The notes beneath the pieces were generated by a model. That model searched no databases, was not told the DNA's origin, and saw nothing but the letters and a program-made list of their open reading frames with translations. A stretch of 15,022 nucleotides of DNA, taken from CAYHZL01 sp964361075. GTDB lineage: Bacteria; Bacteroidota; Ignavibacteria; UBA10030; UBA8401. The stretch lies in NCBI GenBank assembly GCA_964361075.1, contig CAYHZL010000081.1:1-15022 (forward strand), in the 5' to 3' direction. A program made the position numbers and the translations under genes. This document shows, one piece after another, positions 7,263-14,930 of the stretch (position 1 is the first letter of the stretch; each line of letters begins with the position of its first letter).

Positions 7263-7982
7263 ATGCACATTCGTACTATTCTTCAACCACTTCGTGATTT
7301 TTTCTTTCCACCGGTATGCCAAAGTTGTTCGCTCTCTCTTTCCGATGATGAACACTCTGTGTGTTTGGCCTGCCGCTCTTCAATCCGTTCCGTGCATGAA
7401 AACGATTTTACAATGCAGGTGATGGAACGCCGTTTCCGCGATGAAAAAATTGTGGGACGTTTTTTTTCACTCTATTATTTTCAACATGGCGGTGTCTTGC
7501 AAACTATGCTGCATCAATTGAAATACAACGACGGGACAGTATTCGGTTTTCAATTAGGTGCATTGCTTGGCACACATCTTTCGCAGCAGATACAAAATAT
7601 TGGTCATTCCATATTAATACCTGTTCCATTGCATCTGTTGAAGGAACGTGAACGTGGTTACAATCAGAGTACAATTATTTGCAAAGGTATTGCTTCGGTT
7701 ATCGGTGCAGAGATAGCACCGCATTTGGTAGAAAGAAAAAAATATACCATTTCGCAAACTACATTGAATGCCGAAGAAAGAAAAACGAATGTTGCTGATG
7801 CATTTCTCGTGAGTGAACCTGCCGCATTCAAATTAAAAGGGAAAACATGTATTGTGGTTGATGATGTTGTTACAACCGGCTCAACAATATCTGCAGTTGC
7901 AAAAGTGCTGCAAGAGTGTGGTGTTGAAAGGATTTTTGTTGCTTCTATTGGCGTGGCGGAACTTGATGAAAAGGAACATTAA
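7263..7982 (+). CDS. comF: ComF-family phosphoribosyltransferase-like protein
   Basis: 239 residues, the usual length for ComF/ComFC, a family linked to DNA uptake and recombination in naturally competent bacteria but also present in many that are not known to be competent. The N-terminus has a four-cysteine zinc knuckle (Cys19, Cys22, Cys34, Cys37; CQSC...CLAC). Then come LKYNDG (about 87-91), the family motif RERGYNQS (129-136) and the PRPP-binding loop VVDDVVTTGST (198-208). The start is well supported by AAGGGGG (7251-7257) five bases before the ATG. The stop codon interlocks with the stop of the convergent protease gene (4-bp overlap, TTAA). No competence genes are adjacent, so the exact role is open. 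Confidence 0.92.
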   Translation: MHIRTILQPLRDFFFPPVCQSCSLSLSDDEHSVCLACRSSIRSVHENDFTMQVMERRFRDEKIVGRFFSLYYFQHGGVLQTMLHQLKYNDGTVFGFQLGALLGTHLSQQIQNIGHSILIPVPLHLLKERERGYNQSTIICKGIASVIGAEIAPHLVERKKYTISQTTLNAEERKTNVADAFLVSEPAAFKLKGKTCIVVDDVVTTGSTISAVAKVLQECGVERIFVASIGVAELDEKEH

Positions 7983-10387
7983 TATTTGTACGCCTCACGA
8001 AAATGATAAAGCGGAAATTTTGTTGAAGGGCGACCGGTATAAAATGTAGTTTGTACAAACGGCGGATAGAGCGACGTTTCATTGCTGTTGTAATACGATA
8101 CGCCGACGAGATTTTCCTTCTGCACAAATGCTGACCATGTTATAGGAAAAATTCTTTTCACTGTTGAATCTACCGAATACTTAAACTCGACGCGCTTCAA
8201 ATCCTTTGGTGCAAAAGAAATATTTTTTGATGATGTAATGCCGGAATCGAGCGCAAGATCGAATGTGTACGATTTGGTGTTGCCGTATTGCATATTCAGC
8301 GCATAGCCAAATGAATATTTTGCGCTGACAGAAGAAAAATATTTTTTCTGTTCCATTGTTGAAGATTGCATCGTGCCGCCTGCCATTCCAATAAGACTAA
8401 ATGCCCCGGTATTATAAAGCAAACCTTCGATGCAACTGAATGTACTGTTTGAACCAACCGCACCAAGAACTTTTCCTGTTTCATCGCTTGGTGTAATAGT
8501 AATTTGATTTACAGCATCGGAGCTGTTGATAGTAAGCGAATGTGTTGTCGCAAGGTTTACATTTTCTTGTACGACATACCGCGAATTGAAAAAAGCAGTA
8601 ACAACATCATACACACCGCTTGGAATAACAGCCGAAAGAGATGCGCTCTTTGGCGTGAATGTATATGATTTATTTTTTTGATCATGAATTAACACTTGCC
8701 ATGGTGTTTCATCAAACGCAAGTTGAAGGATCGTTCCCTTAAAAAAAGCATACGGTATTTGCAGTGTATCAACGGCAGAGAGCGCGACGATTTTTCCCGT
8801 ATAACCGGAAGAGAATACAGCATTATTTGAAAGGAGCGAGTTATTTGTTTTGACTTCAACAGTAACAGTTGCGTTCTGTTGCGGCGCAATAGTGAATGAT
8901 GCCGGTGTGAAATGAAATTCAATCGCCGGATTTGTGTTGGTTGATGTGAGTGTGTACGTTACCGCTTGCGCCGATTCGTTGAAAAAAGTAAGTGTATCTG
9001 ATTTATTCCAATTTGCAAGCGATGGTGAATTAAATCCGAAACTTACATTGGAAGGTGTTGCGTACCGTTGTATTGAAAAAACAACCGATGTATCAATCTT
9101 TCCATTGCCTTGTGCAAAGTACGACTGATTTAAATCTTTTGTGCTTTCAATAATAGCGGCGCGAATATTTTGAGCATTCCACGTCGGATGTAATTCTTTT
9201 AACGCGGCAGCAATGCCTGTAACGTACGGCGTTGCCATTGATGTGCCGCTCATTGAAATATATCCGCCGCCGGATTTTGCGGAACGAATATTCACACCGG
9301 GGGCAACGAGATCGGGTTTAATGCCGTACACTTTGTTCGTCGGTCCTTTGGAACTGAATGATGCAATTGTATTTTTTCCATCAGTTGCGCCGACTGTAAG
9401 CGCCAACTGCGCCGCGCCCGGCGAACCGACACTTCCGAACTCTCCGCTATTTCCCGCAGCAACGATAACAATAATTCCTGCACGCACAGTTCTATCAACT
9501 GCAGTGGATAAAATATCGGTCGGGTCGCCGTTTGAACTTCCCAAACTAATGTTGATGATATCAACACTGTCTTTCATTGCACGTTCGATTCCTGCAAGCA
9601 CTGTAGAAACAGTTCCGCTTCCTACATGATCCAATACTTTGTATGCATAGAGAATTGTGTTCGGTGCAATACCGGAAAAAGTAGAAGAGTGTCCTGCAAT
9701 AATTCCGGCAACGTGTGTGCCGTGTCCGTTATCGTCTTGCGGATCGGAATCATTGTTTACAAAATCATATCCGCCGGCAACTTTGAATTGCATACCAATG
9801 CCGCCGCCCAATGCTTCATGCAAGTAATCAATTCCTGTATCAATAACACCGACCTTTATACCTTTTCCCGTTGTTATTAAATTAGGTTGCGGAGAAATTA
9901 TTCTGCTTGCTGAAGTTACAGCGGTTTGAAATGCGTTGACTGAAAAATCTTCGTGAATCTTTTTTATTCCTTTTATTGAACGAATATTTTCAATTTCAAT
10001 TTTATCTGCGGATATAACAAATCCGTTCACAACTTCGGAAAATTCTCTTTCAATTTTTATCGAAGAAGCTTGTGCTTGAAATTGTTCTCTAATAAAATTC
10101 TTTTGCAAAGCAATTTCCGGCGCGGGTGAAAGTTTTTTGCTTCGCATTTCAATTGCCGGAGGAGAAGTAAGTTCGACTATATATTTTTTCTTTTCTAAAG
10201 TATATATTTTTGACGTGGAAACTATTTTCGATTTTTCAAACGAATGCATTACTGCACTATTGGATTGCAGAGCAACGATACTGTCTTTAGAGTTTGCAGA
10301 ATATTTAATGATAAGCTGCTGTGCAAATGCCAATTGTGTGCAACAGAAAAACAAAAAAGAATGAATGATGAGCGAATAGAATTTCAT
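7979..10387 (-). CDS. Secreted subtilisin-like serine protease (S8 family)
   Basis: 802 residues with a signal peptide (residues 1-22, ending AFA before QQ). Residues about 60-150 look like an inhibitor-I9-type propeptide (YIVELTSPPAIE ... NGFVISADKIE). The S8 catalytic domain follows, with Asp183 (VGVIDTGID), His222 (GHGTHVAG), the oxyanion Asn313 (AAGNSG) and Ser383 (SGTSMATPYV), so all active-site residues are present. The remaining about 400 residues include a beta-rich segment with a Fn3-like or similar repeat (TYTLTSTNTNPAIEFHF) and further beta-sandwich-like sequence. Unlike other secreted proteins here, its C-terminus (FPLYHFREAYKY) lacks an FNP-type sorting domain, so export may be Sec-only or use another signal. 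Likely role: extracellular or cell-surface protein degradation. Confidence 0.93.
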   Translation of the reverse strand: MKFYSLIIHSFLFFCCTQLAFAQQLIIKYSANSKDSIVALQSNSAVMHSFEKSKIVSTSKIYTLEKKKYIVELTSPPAIEMRSKKLSPAPEIALQKNFIREQFQAQASSIKIEREFSEVVNGFVISADKIEIENIRSIKGIKKIHEDFSVNAFQTAVTSASRIISPQPNLITTGKGIKVGVIDTGIDYLHEALGGGIGMQFKVAGGYDFVNNDSDPQDDNGHGTHVAGIIAGHSSTFSGIAPNTILYAYKVLDHVGSGTVSTVLAGIERAMKDSVDIINISLGSSNGDPTDILSTAVDRTVRAGIIVIVAAGNSGEFGSVGSPGAAQLALTVGATDGKNTIASFSSKGPTNKVYGIKPDLVAPGVNIRSAKSGGGYISMSGTSMATPYVTGIAAALKELHPTWNAQNIRAAIIESTKDLNQSYFAQGNGKIDTSVVFSIQRYATPSNVSFGFNSPSLANWNKSDTLTFFNESAQAVTYTLTSTNTNPAIEFHFTPASFTIAPQQNATVTVEVKTNNSLLSNNAVFSSGYTGKIVALSAVDTLQIPYAFFKGTILQLAFDETPWQVLIHDQKNKSYTFTPKSASLSAVIPSGVYDVVTAFFNSRYVVQENVNLATTHSLTINSSDAVNQITITPSDETGKVLGAVGSNSTFSCIEGLLYNTGAFSLIGMAGGTMQSSTMEQKKYFSSVSAKYSFGYALNMQYGNTKSYTFDLALDSGITSSKNISFAPKDLKRVEFKYSVDSTVKRIFPITWSAFVQKENLVGVSYYNSNETSLYPPFVQTTFYTGRPSTKFPLYHFREAYKY

Positions 10388-10482
10388 AAATGAAATGTAT
10401 GAATAACGAATGACAAATAATTATTTAAAGATATAAATAGTTTTATATTTTTGTATGGTTTCAAAAAATATTTAGGATAATT

Positions 10483-11052
10483 TTATCGAACAAGAACCAT
10501 CTTTTTTGTTTCAACTGTTGTATTGCCATTATCTGTTGAAGCAATCATTCTGTAAATATAAGTTCCTGAAGCAACCGGTGCACCGAAATTATTTGTTGCA
10601 TTCCATTGCACATCGTGGCTGCCGTTGGATTTTGTTTCGTTTACTAATGTTGCAACTTCTCTGCCGTTGATATCAAATAAAACTACAGATACTTTAGCTT
10701 TTTCCGGAACATTGTAACGAATAGTTGTTGTAGGATTGAACGGGTTCGGAAAATTTTGTTCGAGCGAGAAATTTTCAGCAACTATGTTTTGCGACGGCTT
10801 TGTTGAAGTAACAGCTACTTGCATTTTTGCAACGATAAACGTATCGCCTTCCACGCGCATACTTGGTATTGAGAATGAAAAACCATCATACACATTCAGC
10901 ACTTTGTTTTCATCAACCGCGAACAATTTACTTTGTGCAACTTTGTCGCCTGGTTTCACAGCCGTAATATCAAACGATTGCGCGTTGAGCGAAGTAAAAA
11001 TTCCAACTATTGTTGTCAGGGTTACGATGATATTTTTCATTGTCGTCTTCAT
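10483..11052 (-). CDS. Small secreted protein with C-terminal sorting domain
   Basis: 189 residues. A signal peptide (about residues 1-24, ending LNA before QS) is followed by only about 70 residues of beta-rich sequence with no recognised domain (FDITAVKPGDKVAQSKLFAV ... GDTFIVAKMQVAV). From about residue 95 the C-terminal sorting/FlgD-like domain takes up the rest: FSLEQNFPNPFNPTTTIRY, VVLFDINGREVATLV, GTYIYRM and the final KKMVLVR. Such domains guide export through the type IX system or anchor proteins at the surface in Bacteroidota/Ignavibacteria-type cells. A second in-frame ATG at 11040 would shorten the signal peptide by four residues; neither start has a clear ribosome site. It is transcribed in the same direction as the protease 95 bp downstream and may share its transcript, making this a small secreted-protein pair. 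Confidence 0.82.
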   Translation of the reverse strand: MKTTMKNIIVTLTTIVGIFTSLNAQSFDITAVKPGDKVAQSKLFAVDENKVLNVYDGFSFSIPSMRVEGDTFIVAKMQVAVTSTKPSQNIVAENFSLEQNFPNPFNPTTTIRYNVPEKAKVSVVLFDINGREVATLVNETKSNGSHDVQWNATNNFGAPVASGTYIYRMIASTDNGNTTVETKKMVLVR

Positions 11053-11319
11053 TTGCTATATATAAGTCCAATGGAGATGCCAAGAATGAATTCATCGTAT
11101 CAATGCTATAATACGCTGAGTATAAAGAGATTAAGAGGAATTATTTCGAAGAATCAGTTTTCAATGAAGTGGCGAATACGAAGCGAATTCACGTTTTTTG
11201 AAAATAATTCAAATAATTAATGGAATAACTTAAAACAGAGAATCTAATTCGTTTTGAATGTATTTTCGTGTATCTTAGCTTCATAAAAATTAGCAACGCA
11301 TACCTTTGTAGAAATTACA

Positions 11320-12159
11320 ATGAACTTTTCAGCTGAAACCGAACTAATAAATCTTGCAAAAACGCACTACGAAAACTTTCCGGTCGGTTCGTTCCTAATT
11401 CCTTCGCGCTATCGAAAACCAATTCATCTCATTTATACATTTGCGCGTGTTGCCGATGATATTGCTGATGAAGGGAACGCGCCGGAGTCAGTTCGCCTGC
11501 AAAAATTAGATGAGTGGGAAAATTTATTGAGTGAAGCTGTTGCGGGAAAGTCTTCTGATCGTTTTTTTCGCGAGCTAGCCGATGCTATTCAGCAATGGAA
11601 TTTGTCTGTTCAGCTTTTATCTGATTTGCTGATCGCTTTTCGAATGGATGTGCTTGCAACCCGCTATAAAACATTTGATGATGTGCTGAAGTATTGCTCG
11701 TATTCCGCCAATCCGATTGGGCGATTGTTGTTGCACATTTTTAATTCAGCAAGTAATGAAAATGTGGAACTGTCTGATTCGATTTGCACAGCGCTTCAGT
11801 TAGCGAACTTCTGGCAGGATATTTCTGTTGATATACACAAGAATCGTTTCTATATTTGCACAGACGAAGCAGAAAAATTTTCTGTCTCCGAAGAAGATTT
11901 TCGCTTGCAAAGAAAAAAAGAAGAGTGTCTGAAGTTGTTGCAATTTCAAATTGAACGGACACGCGCGTTGTTCGAACAGGGCAAGCCGCTCGTTCATCTC
12001 GTTAATAAAAATTTTCAATTTGAATTAAAAATGATTTGGCAAGGCGGTGTACGGATACTTGAAAAAACAATATTACTCGGTGAATCTGTTTTGTACACGC
12101 GGCCACGTCTTTCAGTAGTTGATAAGGTGATAGTATGCTATCGAGCCATCAAAATGTAA
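11320..12159 (+). CDS. hpnC: Squalene biosynthesis protein HpnC (hydroxysqualene synthase)
   Basis: 279-residue trans-isoprenyl diphosphate synthase-like protein of the squalene/phytoene synthase fold. In the bacterial three-enzyme route it converts presqualene diphosphate to hydroxysqualene. Seen: the first Asp-rich motif VADDIADE (45-51) and the second, FWQDISVDIHKNRFY (164-178, with Asp167 and Asp171), plus the HpnC-type N-terminus ENFPVGSFLIPSRYRKPIH. The position first in an hpnCDE array separates it from its paralogue HpnD. No ribosome site is obvious before the ATG. A TACCTTTG (11301-11308) resembling the Bacteroidota TAnnTTTG promoter element lies just upstream, but no matching upstream element was found. 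The 3' end overlaps hpnD by 25 bp. Confidence 0.9.
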   Translation: MNFSAETELINLAKTHYENFPVGSFLIPSRYRKPIHLIYTFARVADDIADEGNAPESVRLQKLDEWENLLSEAVAGKSSDRFFRELADAIQQWNLSVQLLSDLLIAFRMDVLATRYKTFDDVLKYCSYSANPIGRLLLHIFNSASNENVELSDSICTALQLANFWQDISVDIHKNRFYICTDEAEKFSVSEEDFRLQRKKEECLKLLQFQIERTRALFEQGKPLVHLVNKNFQFELKMIWQGGVRILEKTILLGESVLYTRPRLSVVDKVIVCYRAIKM

Positions 12160-13043
12160 CAGGCACAATGGAATTTCCGCTCGCCGCAGATTCTTTCGAA
12201 AAGAATAAGCGAAGCAATTTCTATTATTCGTTTTTACTTTTGCCGAAACCGAAACGCGAAGCAATTAATGTTGTGTACGCCTGGTGCCGTGTGGCTGATG
12301 ATATTGTTGATGAAGAAGAAAGTGTCAATCGCAAATATGTTCGCTTGCGCCAGTGGACGCGTGAGTTTGAAAAGGCGATGAACGGTACATCACACTACGC
12401 ACTCGTCAACAAGTTGAGCCAGATTATTCAGCGATTCAATATTCCGCTTCACCATTTCTATGATTTACTAAAAGGGATGGAAATGGATTTACTGAAAACG
12501 CGTTACACTACATTCGAAGAGTTGCAGGAATATTGTTATCGCGCAGCATCAACGGTCGGACTGATGTGCACAGAAATTTTCGGTTACAAACATGAAGGGG
12601 CAAAGGAGTATGCAATCAATCTCGGTCTTGCTTTACAACTGACAAATATTTTGCGCGATGTTGCCGTTGATGCGGAGAAGGGAAGAATTTATTTGCCGAA
12701 AGAAGATTTGGATCGCTTCGGTTACACTGAAGAAGAGTTACTTTCACGCACCTACAATACTCAATTTCAAAACTTAATGAAGTTTGAAAGCGAACGTGCC
12801 CGTTCGTATTTCACAAAAGCAATCACACATCTTTCCGAAGAAGATAAACCGCTGTTCATTGCTGCGCGTATCATGGAGGCAATCTACTTTCGATTGCTGC
12901 AAGATATTGAACGCGCGCACTACAATGTGTTCGAACAACGCATTCGTGTTTCAACATTTCGCAAAATTGTTTTAACGACTGATGCGTGGTGGAACAATCG
13001 CTCCCGACGTTTTCATCTAACCAAACCTGCTCATGTCGCCTGA
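12135..13043 (+). CDS. hpnD: Presqualene diphosphate synthase HpnD
   Basis: 302 residues, paralogue of HpnC. It joins two farnesyl diphosphates into presqualene diphosphate, the first step of the hpnCDE squalene route. Both magnesium-binding Asp motifs are clear: CRVADDIVDEEE (51-62, Asp55/56/59) and NILRDVAVDAEKGRIYLP (171-188, Asp175 and Asp179). The substrate-pocket pattern YCYRAASTVGLM (133-144) is typical of the squalene/phytoene synthase family. The N-terminus is slightly uncertain: ATG 12135 overlaps hpnC by 25 bp, while ATG 12168 (Met12) leaves an 8-bp gap and would still include everything conserved. The overlaps with both neighbours suggest tight cotranslation. Confidence 0.93.
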   Translation: MLSSHQNVTGTMEFPLAADSFEKNKRSNFYYSFLLLPKPKREAINVVYAWCRVADDIVDEEESVNRKYVRLRQWTREFEKAMNGTSHYALVNKLSQIIQRFNIPLHHFYDLLKGMEMDLLKTRYTTFEELQEYCYRAASTVGLMCTEIFGYKHEGAKEYAINLGLALQLTNILRDVAVDAEKGRIYLPKEDLDRFGYTEEELLSRTYNTQFQNLMKFESERARSYFTKAITHLSEEDKPLFIAARIMEAIYFRLLQDIERAHYNVFEQRIRVSTFRKIVLTTDAWWNNRSRRFHLTKPAHVA

Positions 13044-14454
13044 TGTTCTTGTTATCGGCGGTGGTGTTGCCGGACTTGTAACCGCAGTTGATTGTGCCTC
13101 CCGTGGATTTTCAGTTCTGCTTGTCGAACAAAAACCGCATCTCGGCGGACGGACGTACTCATTTCTTCATCGAGAAACCGGCGACGAAGTTGACAACGGT
13201 CAGCATTTGATGATGGGGTGTTACCACAGCACACTGCGCTATCTTCGTACAATCAATTCCTCTTCAACAATTTCAATTCAAGAAAATCTTTCAATTACAT
13301 TTCGCGGCGAGGGCGGAAAAAAACATGAACTGCGTACCGCGCCGTTGGTACAGCCGTTCAACGCGCTTGTTGGAATGCTGCGCTTACAAAGTTTGTCGCT
13401 CAAAAACCGCATTGCCTTATTGCGATTTGGTGTGCCGCTGTTATTTGCAAATCCTGATACTGATACGCGTTTGCAATCGCTGACAGTAACAGAATGGTTG
13501 GACGAACTTCATCAGCCGGAAGATAATAAAAAATATTTATGGAATATTATTGCGATTGGAACGCTGAACGATGCGCCGGAGAAAATTTCTGCTGCACTGT
13601 TTTTAAAAGTACTGCAATCTGTTTTTCTTGGTCCGCGCAGCAATTCCGTAATGGTTATTCCGCACAGAGGATTAAGCGCTGTGTTGGTTGATAACGCCGC
13701 AGAATATATTGAACACCATGGCGGGAAAATTTTGTTAAATACTTCAGTGCAATCGATGAGCAATGAACAACTCACAGTGAACAATGTTGTACTCAGTTCC
13801 GGTGAAGTACTACAACCAAACACTGTTGTCTGCGCTGTTCCATATTTTGATATTTCCAAACTCTTTGATGAAACAATGCTGCGACTCATCCCTGAATTGC
13901 ACACCACGGAACAATTTGTTTCTTCGCCGATTGTTACTGTGCATTTGTGGTTTGATACACATTTTATGGAAGAGGAATTTGCAGCACTGCTCGATTCGCC
14001 GATTCATTGGGTGTTCAACCACGTGGCGCCGAGGCGCCATGATGTCGAAGATATCGCTGAAGGCGGCAGCGTAAAGCGCCACAAAACAAAAATGTCTGGA
14101 AAGAAGGAAAGTGCATTGATGTTTCTTTCACTTGTTATCAGCGGCGCGGCGGAATTTGTTGAAAAAAGCAAAGATGAAATACTTGCCATGGCTGTGAATG
14201 AAGTACATCGTTATTTTCCGAAAAGTGCGGTGGCGCATCTGGTGCATTCACTTGTGATCAAAGAAAAGCGTGCAACGTTTTCGCCGCGCGTGGGATTGGA
14301 ACACCATCGTCCTTCGCACACTACATCGTTCAACAATCTTTTTCTCGCCGGCGATTGGACTGATACAAAACTTCCCGCTACAATAGAAGGTGCAGCACAA
14401 AGCGGATACGCGTGCGGGGAATTAGTAGAGAAGCGATTAAAAATCCATAAGTGA
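13033..14454 (+). CDS. hpnE: Squalene-associated FAD-dependent reductase HpnE, with 20-codon insertion
   Basis: 473-residue FAD amine-oxidase-like flavoprotein that reduces hydroxysqualene to squalene, the last step of the pathway. Seen: the FAD dinucleotide-binding motif VIGGGVAGL (7-15) with the acidic Glu32 ending strand 2, the LGGRTYSF segment (37-44), the substrate-side WVFNH region, and the C-terminal FAD motif LFLAGDWTDTKLPATIEGA. Residues 331-350 (VAPRRHDVEDIAEGGSVKRH) look inserted: they come from a 60-bp GC-rich palindromic segment between WVFNH and KTKMSGKKE, next to the conserved LSLVISGA strand. The start overlaps hpnD by 11 bp. Without the insert the protein would be 453 residues, closer to the size I would expect. 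Confidence 0.92.
   Translation: MSPDVLVIGGGVAGLVTAVDCASRGFSVLLVEQKPHLGGRTYSFLHRETGDEVDNGQHLMMGCYHSTLRYLRTINSSSTISIQENLSITFRGEGGKKHELRTAPLVQPFNALVGMLRLQSLSLKNRIALLRFGVPLLFANPDTDTRLQSLTVTEWLDELHQPEDNKKYLWNIIAIGTLNDAPEKISAALFLKVLQSVFLGPRSNSVMVIPHRGLSAVLVDNAAEYIEHHGGKILLNTSVQSMSNEQLTVNNVVLSSGEVLQPNTVVCAVPYFDISKLFDETMLRLIPELHTTEQFVSSPIVTVHLWFDTHFMEEEFAALLDSPIHWVFNHVAPRRHDVEDIAEGGSVKRHKTKMSGKKESALMFLSLVISGAAEFVEKSKDEILAMAVNEVHRYFPKSAVAHLVHSLVIKEKRATFSPRVGLEHHRPSHTTSFNNLFLAGDWTDTKLPATIEGAAQSGYACGELVEKRLKIHK
14023..14082. repeat. 60-bp palindromic in-frame insertion in hpnE
   Basis: The ends GTGGCGC (14023-14029) and GCGCCAC (14076-14082) are perfect inverted repeats. Inside, TGGCGCC and GGCGCCA (14024-14039) make a second hairpin with a 2-base loop. 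The segment is exactly 20 codons, is much more GC-rich than the surrounding gene, and starts and ends on codon boundaries. A CAC codon lies just left of it and its last codon is CAC, so a 3-bp duplication is possible but unproven. Confidence 0.65.
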
Positions 14455-14460
14455 AAATAT

Positions 14461-14489
14461 AAATTCCGATTTGCTTGTTCGGATTTTTT
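14461..14489 (+). terminator. Possible rho-independent terminator after hpnE
   Basis: TCCGA and TCGGA form a short stem, with AAA/TTT pairs beyond one mismatch, followed directly by TTTTTT. It starts a few bases after the hpnE stop codon at 14452-14454. The stem is short, so termination strength is uncertain. Confidence 0.5.
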
Positions 14490-14493
14490 CATC

Positions 14494-14522
14494 GTGTTCC
14501 CAACGTTTTTCGTAGGGAACAC
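14494..14522. repeat. GTGTTCCC / GGGAACAC hairpin
   Basis: A perfect 8-bp inverted repeat with a 13-base spacer. The core GTTCCC/GGGAAC recurs further on (14742-14750 as part of GTTGGGGAAC, and 14861-14866), suggesting a set of related repeats. A perfect CGAAGTT-C-AACTTCG palindrome follows at 14531-14545. Confidence 0.55.
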
Positions 14523-14595
14523 ACATCAAGCGAAGTTCAACTTCGAAAAGAAATGAGGGAAGATTTATAATTTGTAAAAAAATAAAACCGACAAT

Positions 14596-14653
14596 AATGT
14601 AGGAACGGATGAAAATCCGTTCCTAGGTGCGGATTTTCATCCGCACCTACATT
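14596..14653. repeat. Double hairpin of inverted, co-varying units
   Basis: Stem TAGGAACGGAT/ATCCGTTCCTA with loop GAAA (14600-14625) is followed by stem TAGGTGCGGAT/ATCCGCACCTA with loop TTTC (14624-14649). The second is the first inverted, with two base pairs swapped (AA:TT becomes TG:CA) and pairing kept. Outer AATGTAGG / CCTACATT closes the whole 58-bp structure. Confidence 0.8.
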
Positions 14654-14731
14654 CTTTTCAAATGCAGTTGCAAAAAATAATTTGCACTTCGCAATCGGAT
14701 GCGTGAAACGGAGTTTCAATACGATGACGTC

Positions 14732-14748
14732 CCCCAACAGAGTTGGGG
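14732..14748. repeat. CCCCAAC / GTTGGGG hairpin
   Basis: A perfect 7-bp stem with a 3-base loop, followed by AACGAG. Part of the same repeat-rich gap after hpnE. Confidence 0.5.
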
Positions 14749-14813
14749 AACGAGAGGAATAAAACCATATCTTCGGGACAAAGCAATTGCTTCTTAGTTC
14801 AAACGGCTTCATC

Positions 14814-14857
14814 GTCAGACAATTCATCCTACGTCTGACACGTTTTGTGTGTCTGAC
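14814..14857. repeat. Triple GTCAGAC/GTCTGAC motif
   Basis: GTCAGAC (14814-14820) is inverted relative to GTCTGAC at 14833-14839 and again at 14851-14857; the last two are direct repeats 18 bp apart. No ORF crosses this region. The function is unknown; it may be the end of a small repeat element. Confidence 0.45.
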
Positions 14858-14880
14858 ATTGGGAACAAATTTCTTCCATT

Positions 14881-14930
14881 AAAAAATTTTAAAATTTTTG
14901 CTTGACTTTAAAATTGCCTTTCGCTAACAT
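14881..14930 (+). promoter_or_regulatory. Strong sigma70-type promoter
   Basis: TTGACT (14902-14907), a 17-base spacer and TAACAT (14925-14930) closely match the -35/-10 consensus. An A/T-only tract (14881-14899) directly upstream looks like an UP element. It points right, out of the window; no gene begins before the end, so the roughly 85 bases after the start site are a leader or the beginning of an RNA gene. The transcript is unknown. Confidence 0.6.

Noticed and set aside
9213..9629. 138-residue plus-strand open frame inside the protease gene
   Set aside because: It is antisense to the S8 catalytic domain, whose motifs are unmistakable on the minus strand; its proline-rich composition is an effect of that gene.
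13512..13907. 131-residue minus-strand open frame in hpnE
   Set aside because: Antisense to a conserved gene, with no start context and no family resemblance.
13810..14082. Open frame on the minus strand across hpnE and its insert
   Set aside because: It lies wholly inside hpnE, has no ribosome site and no recognisable motif; it is a shadow of the real gene.
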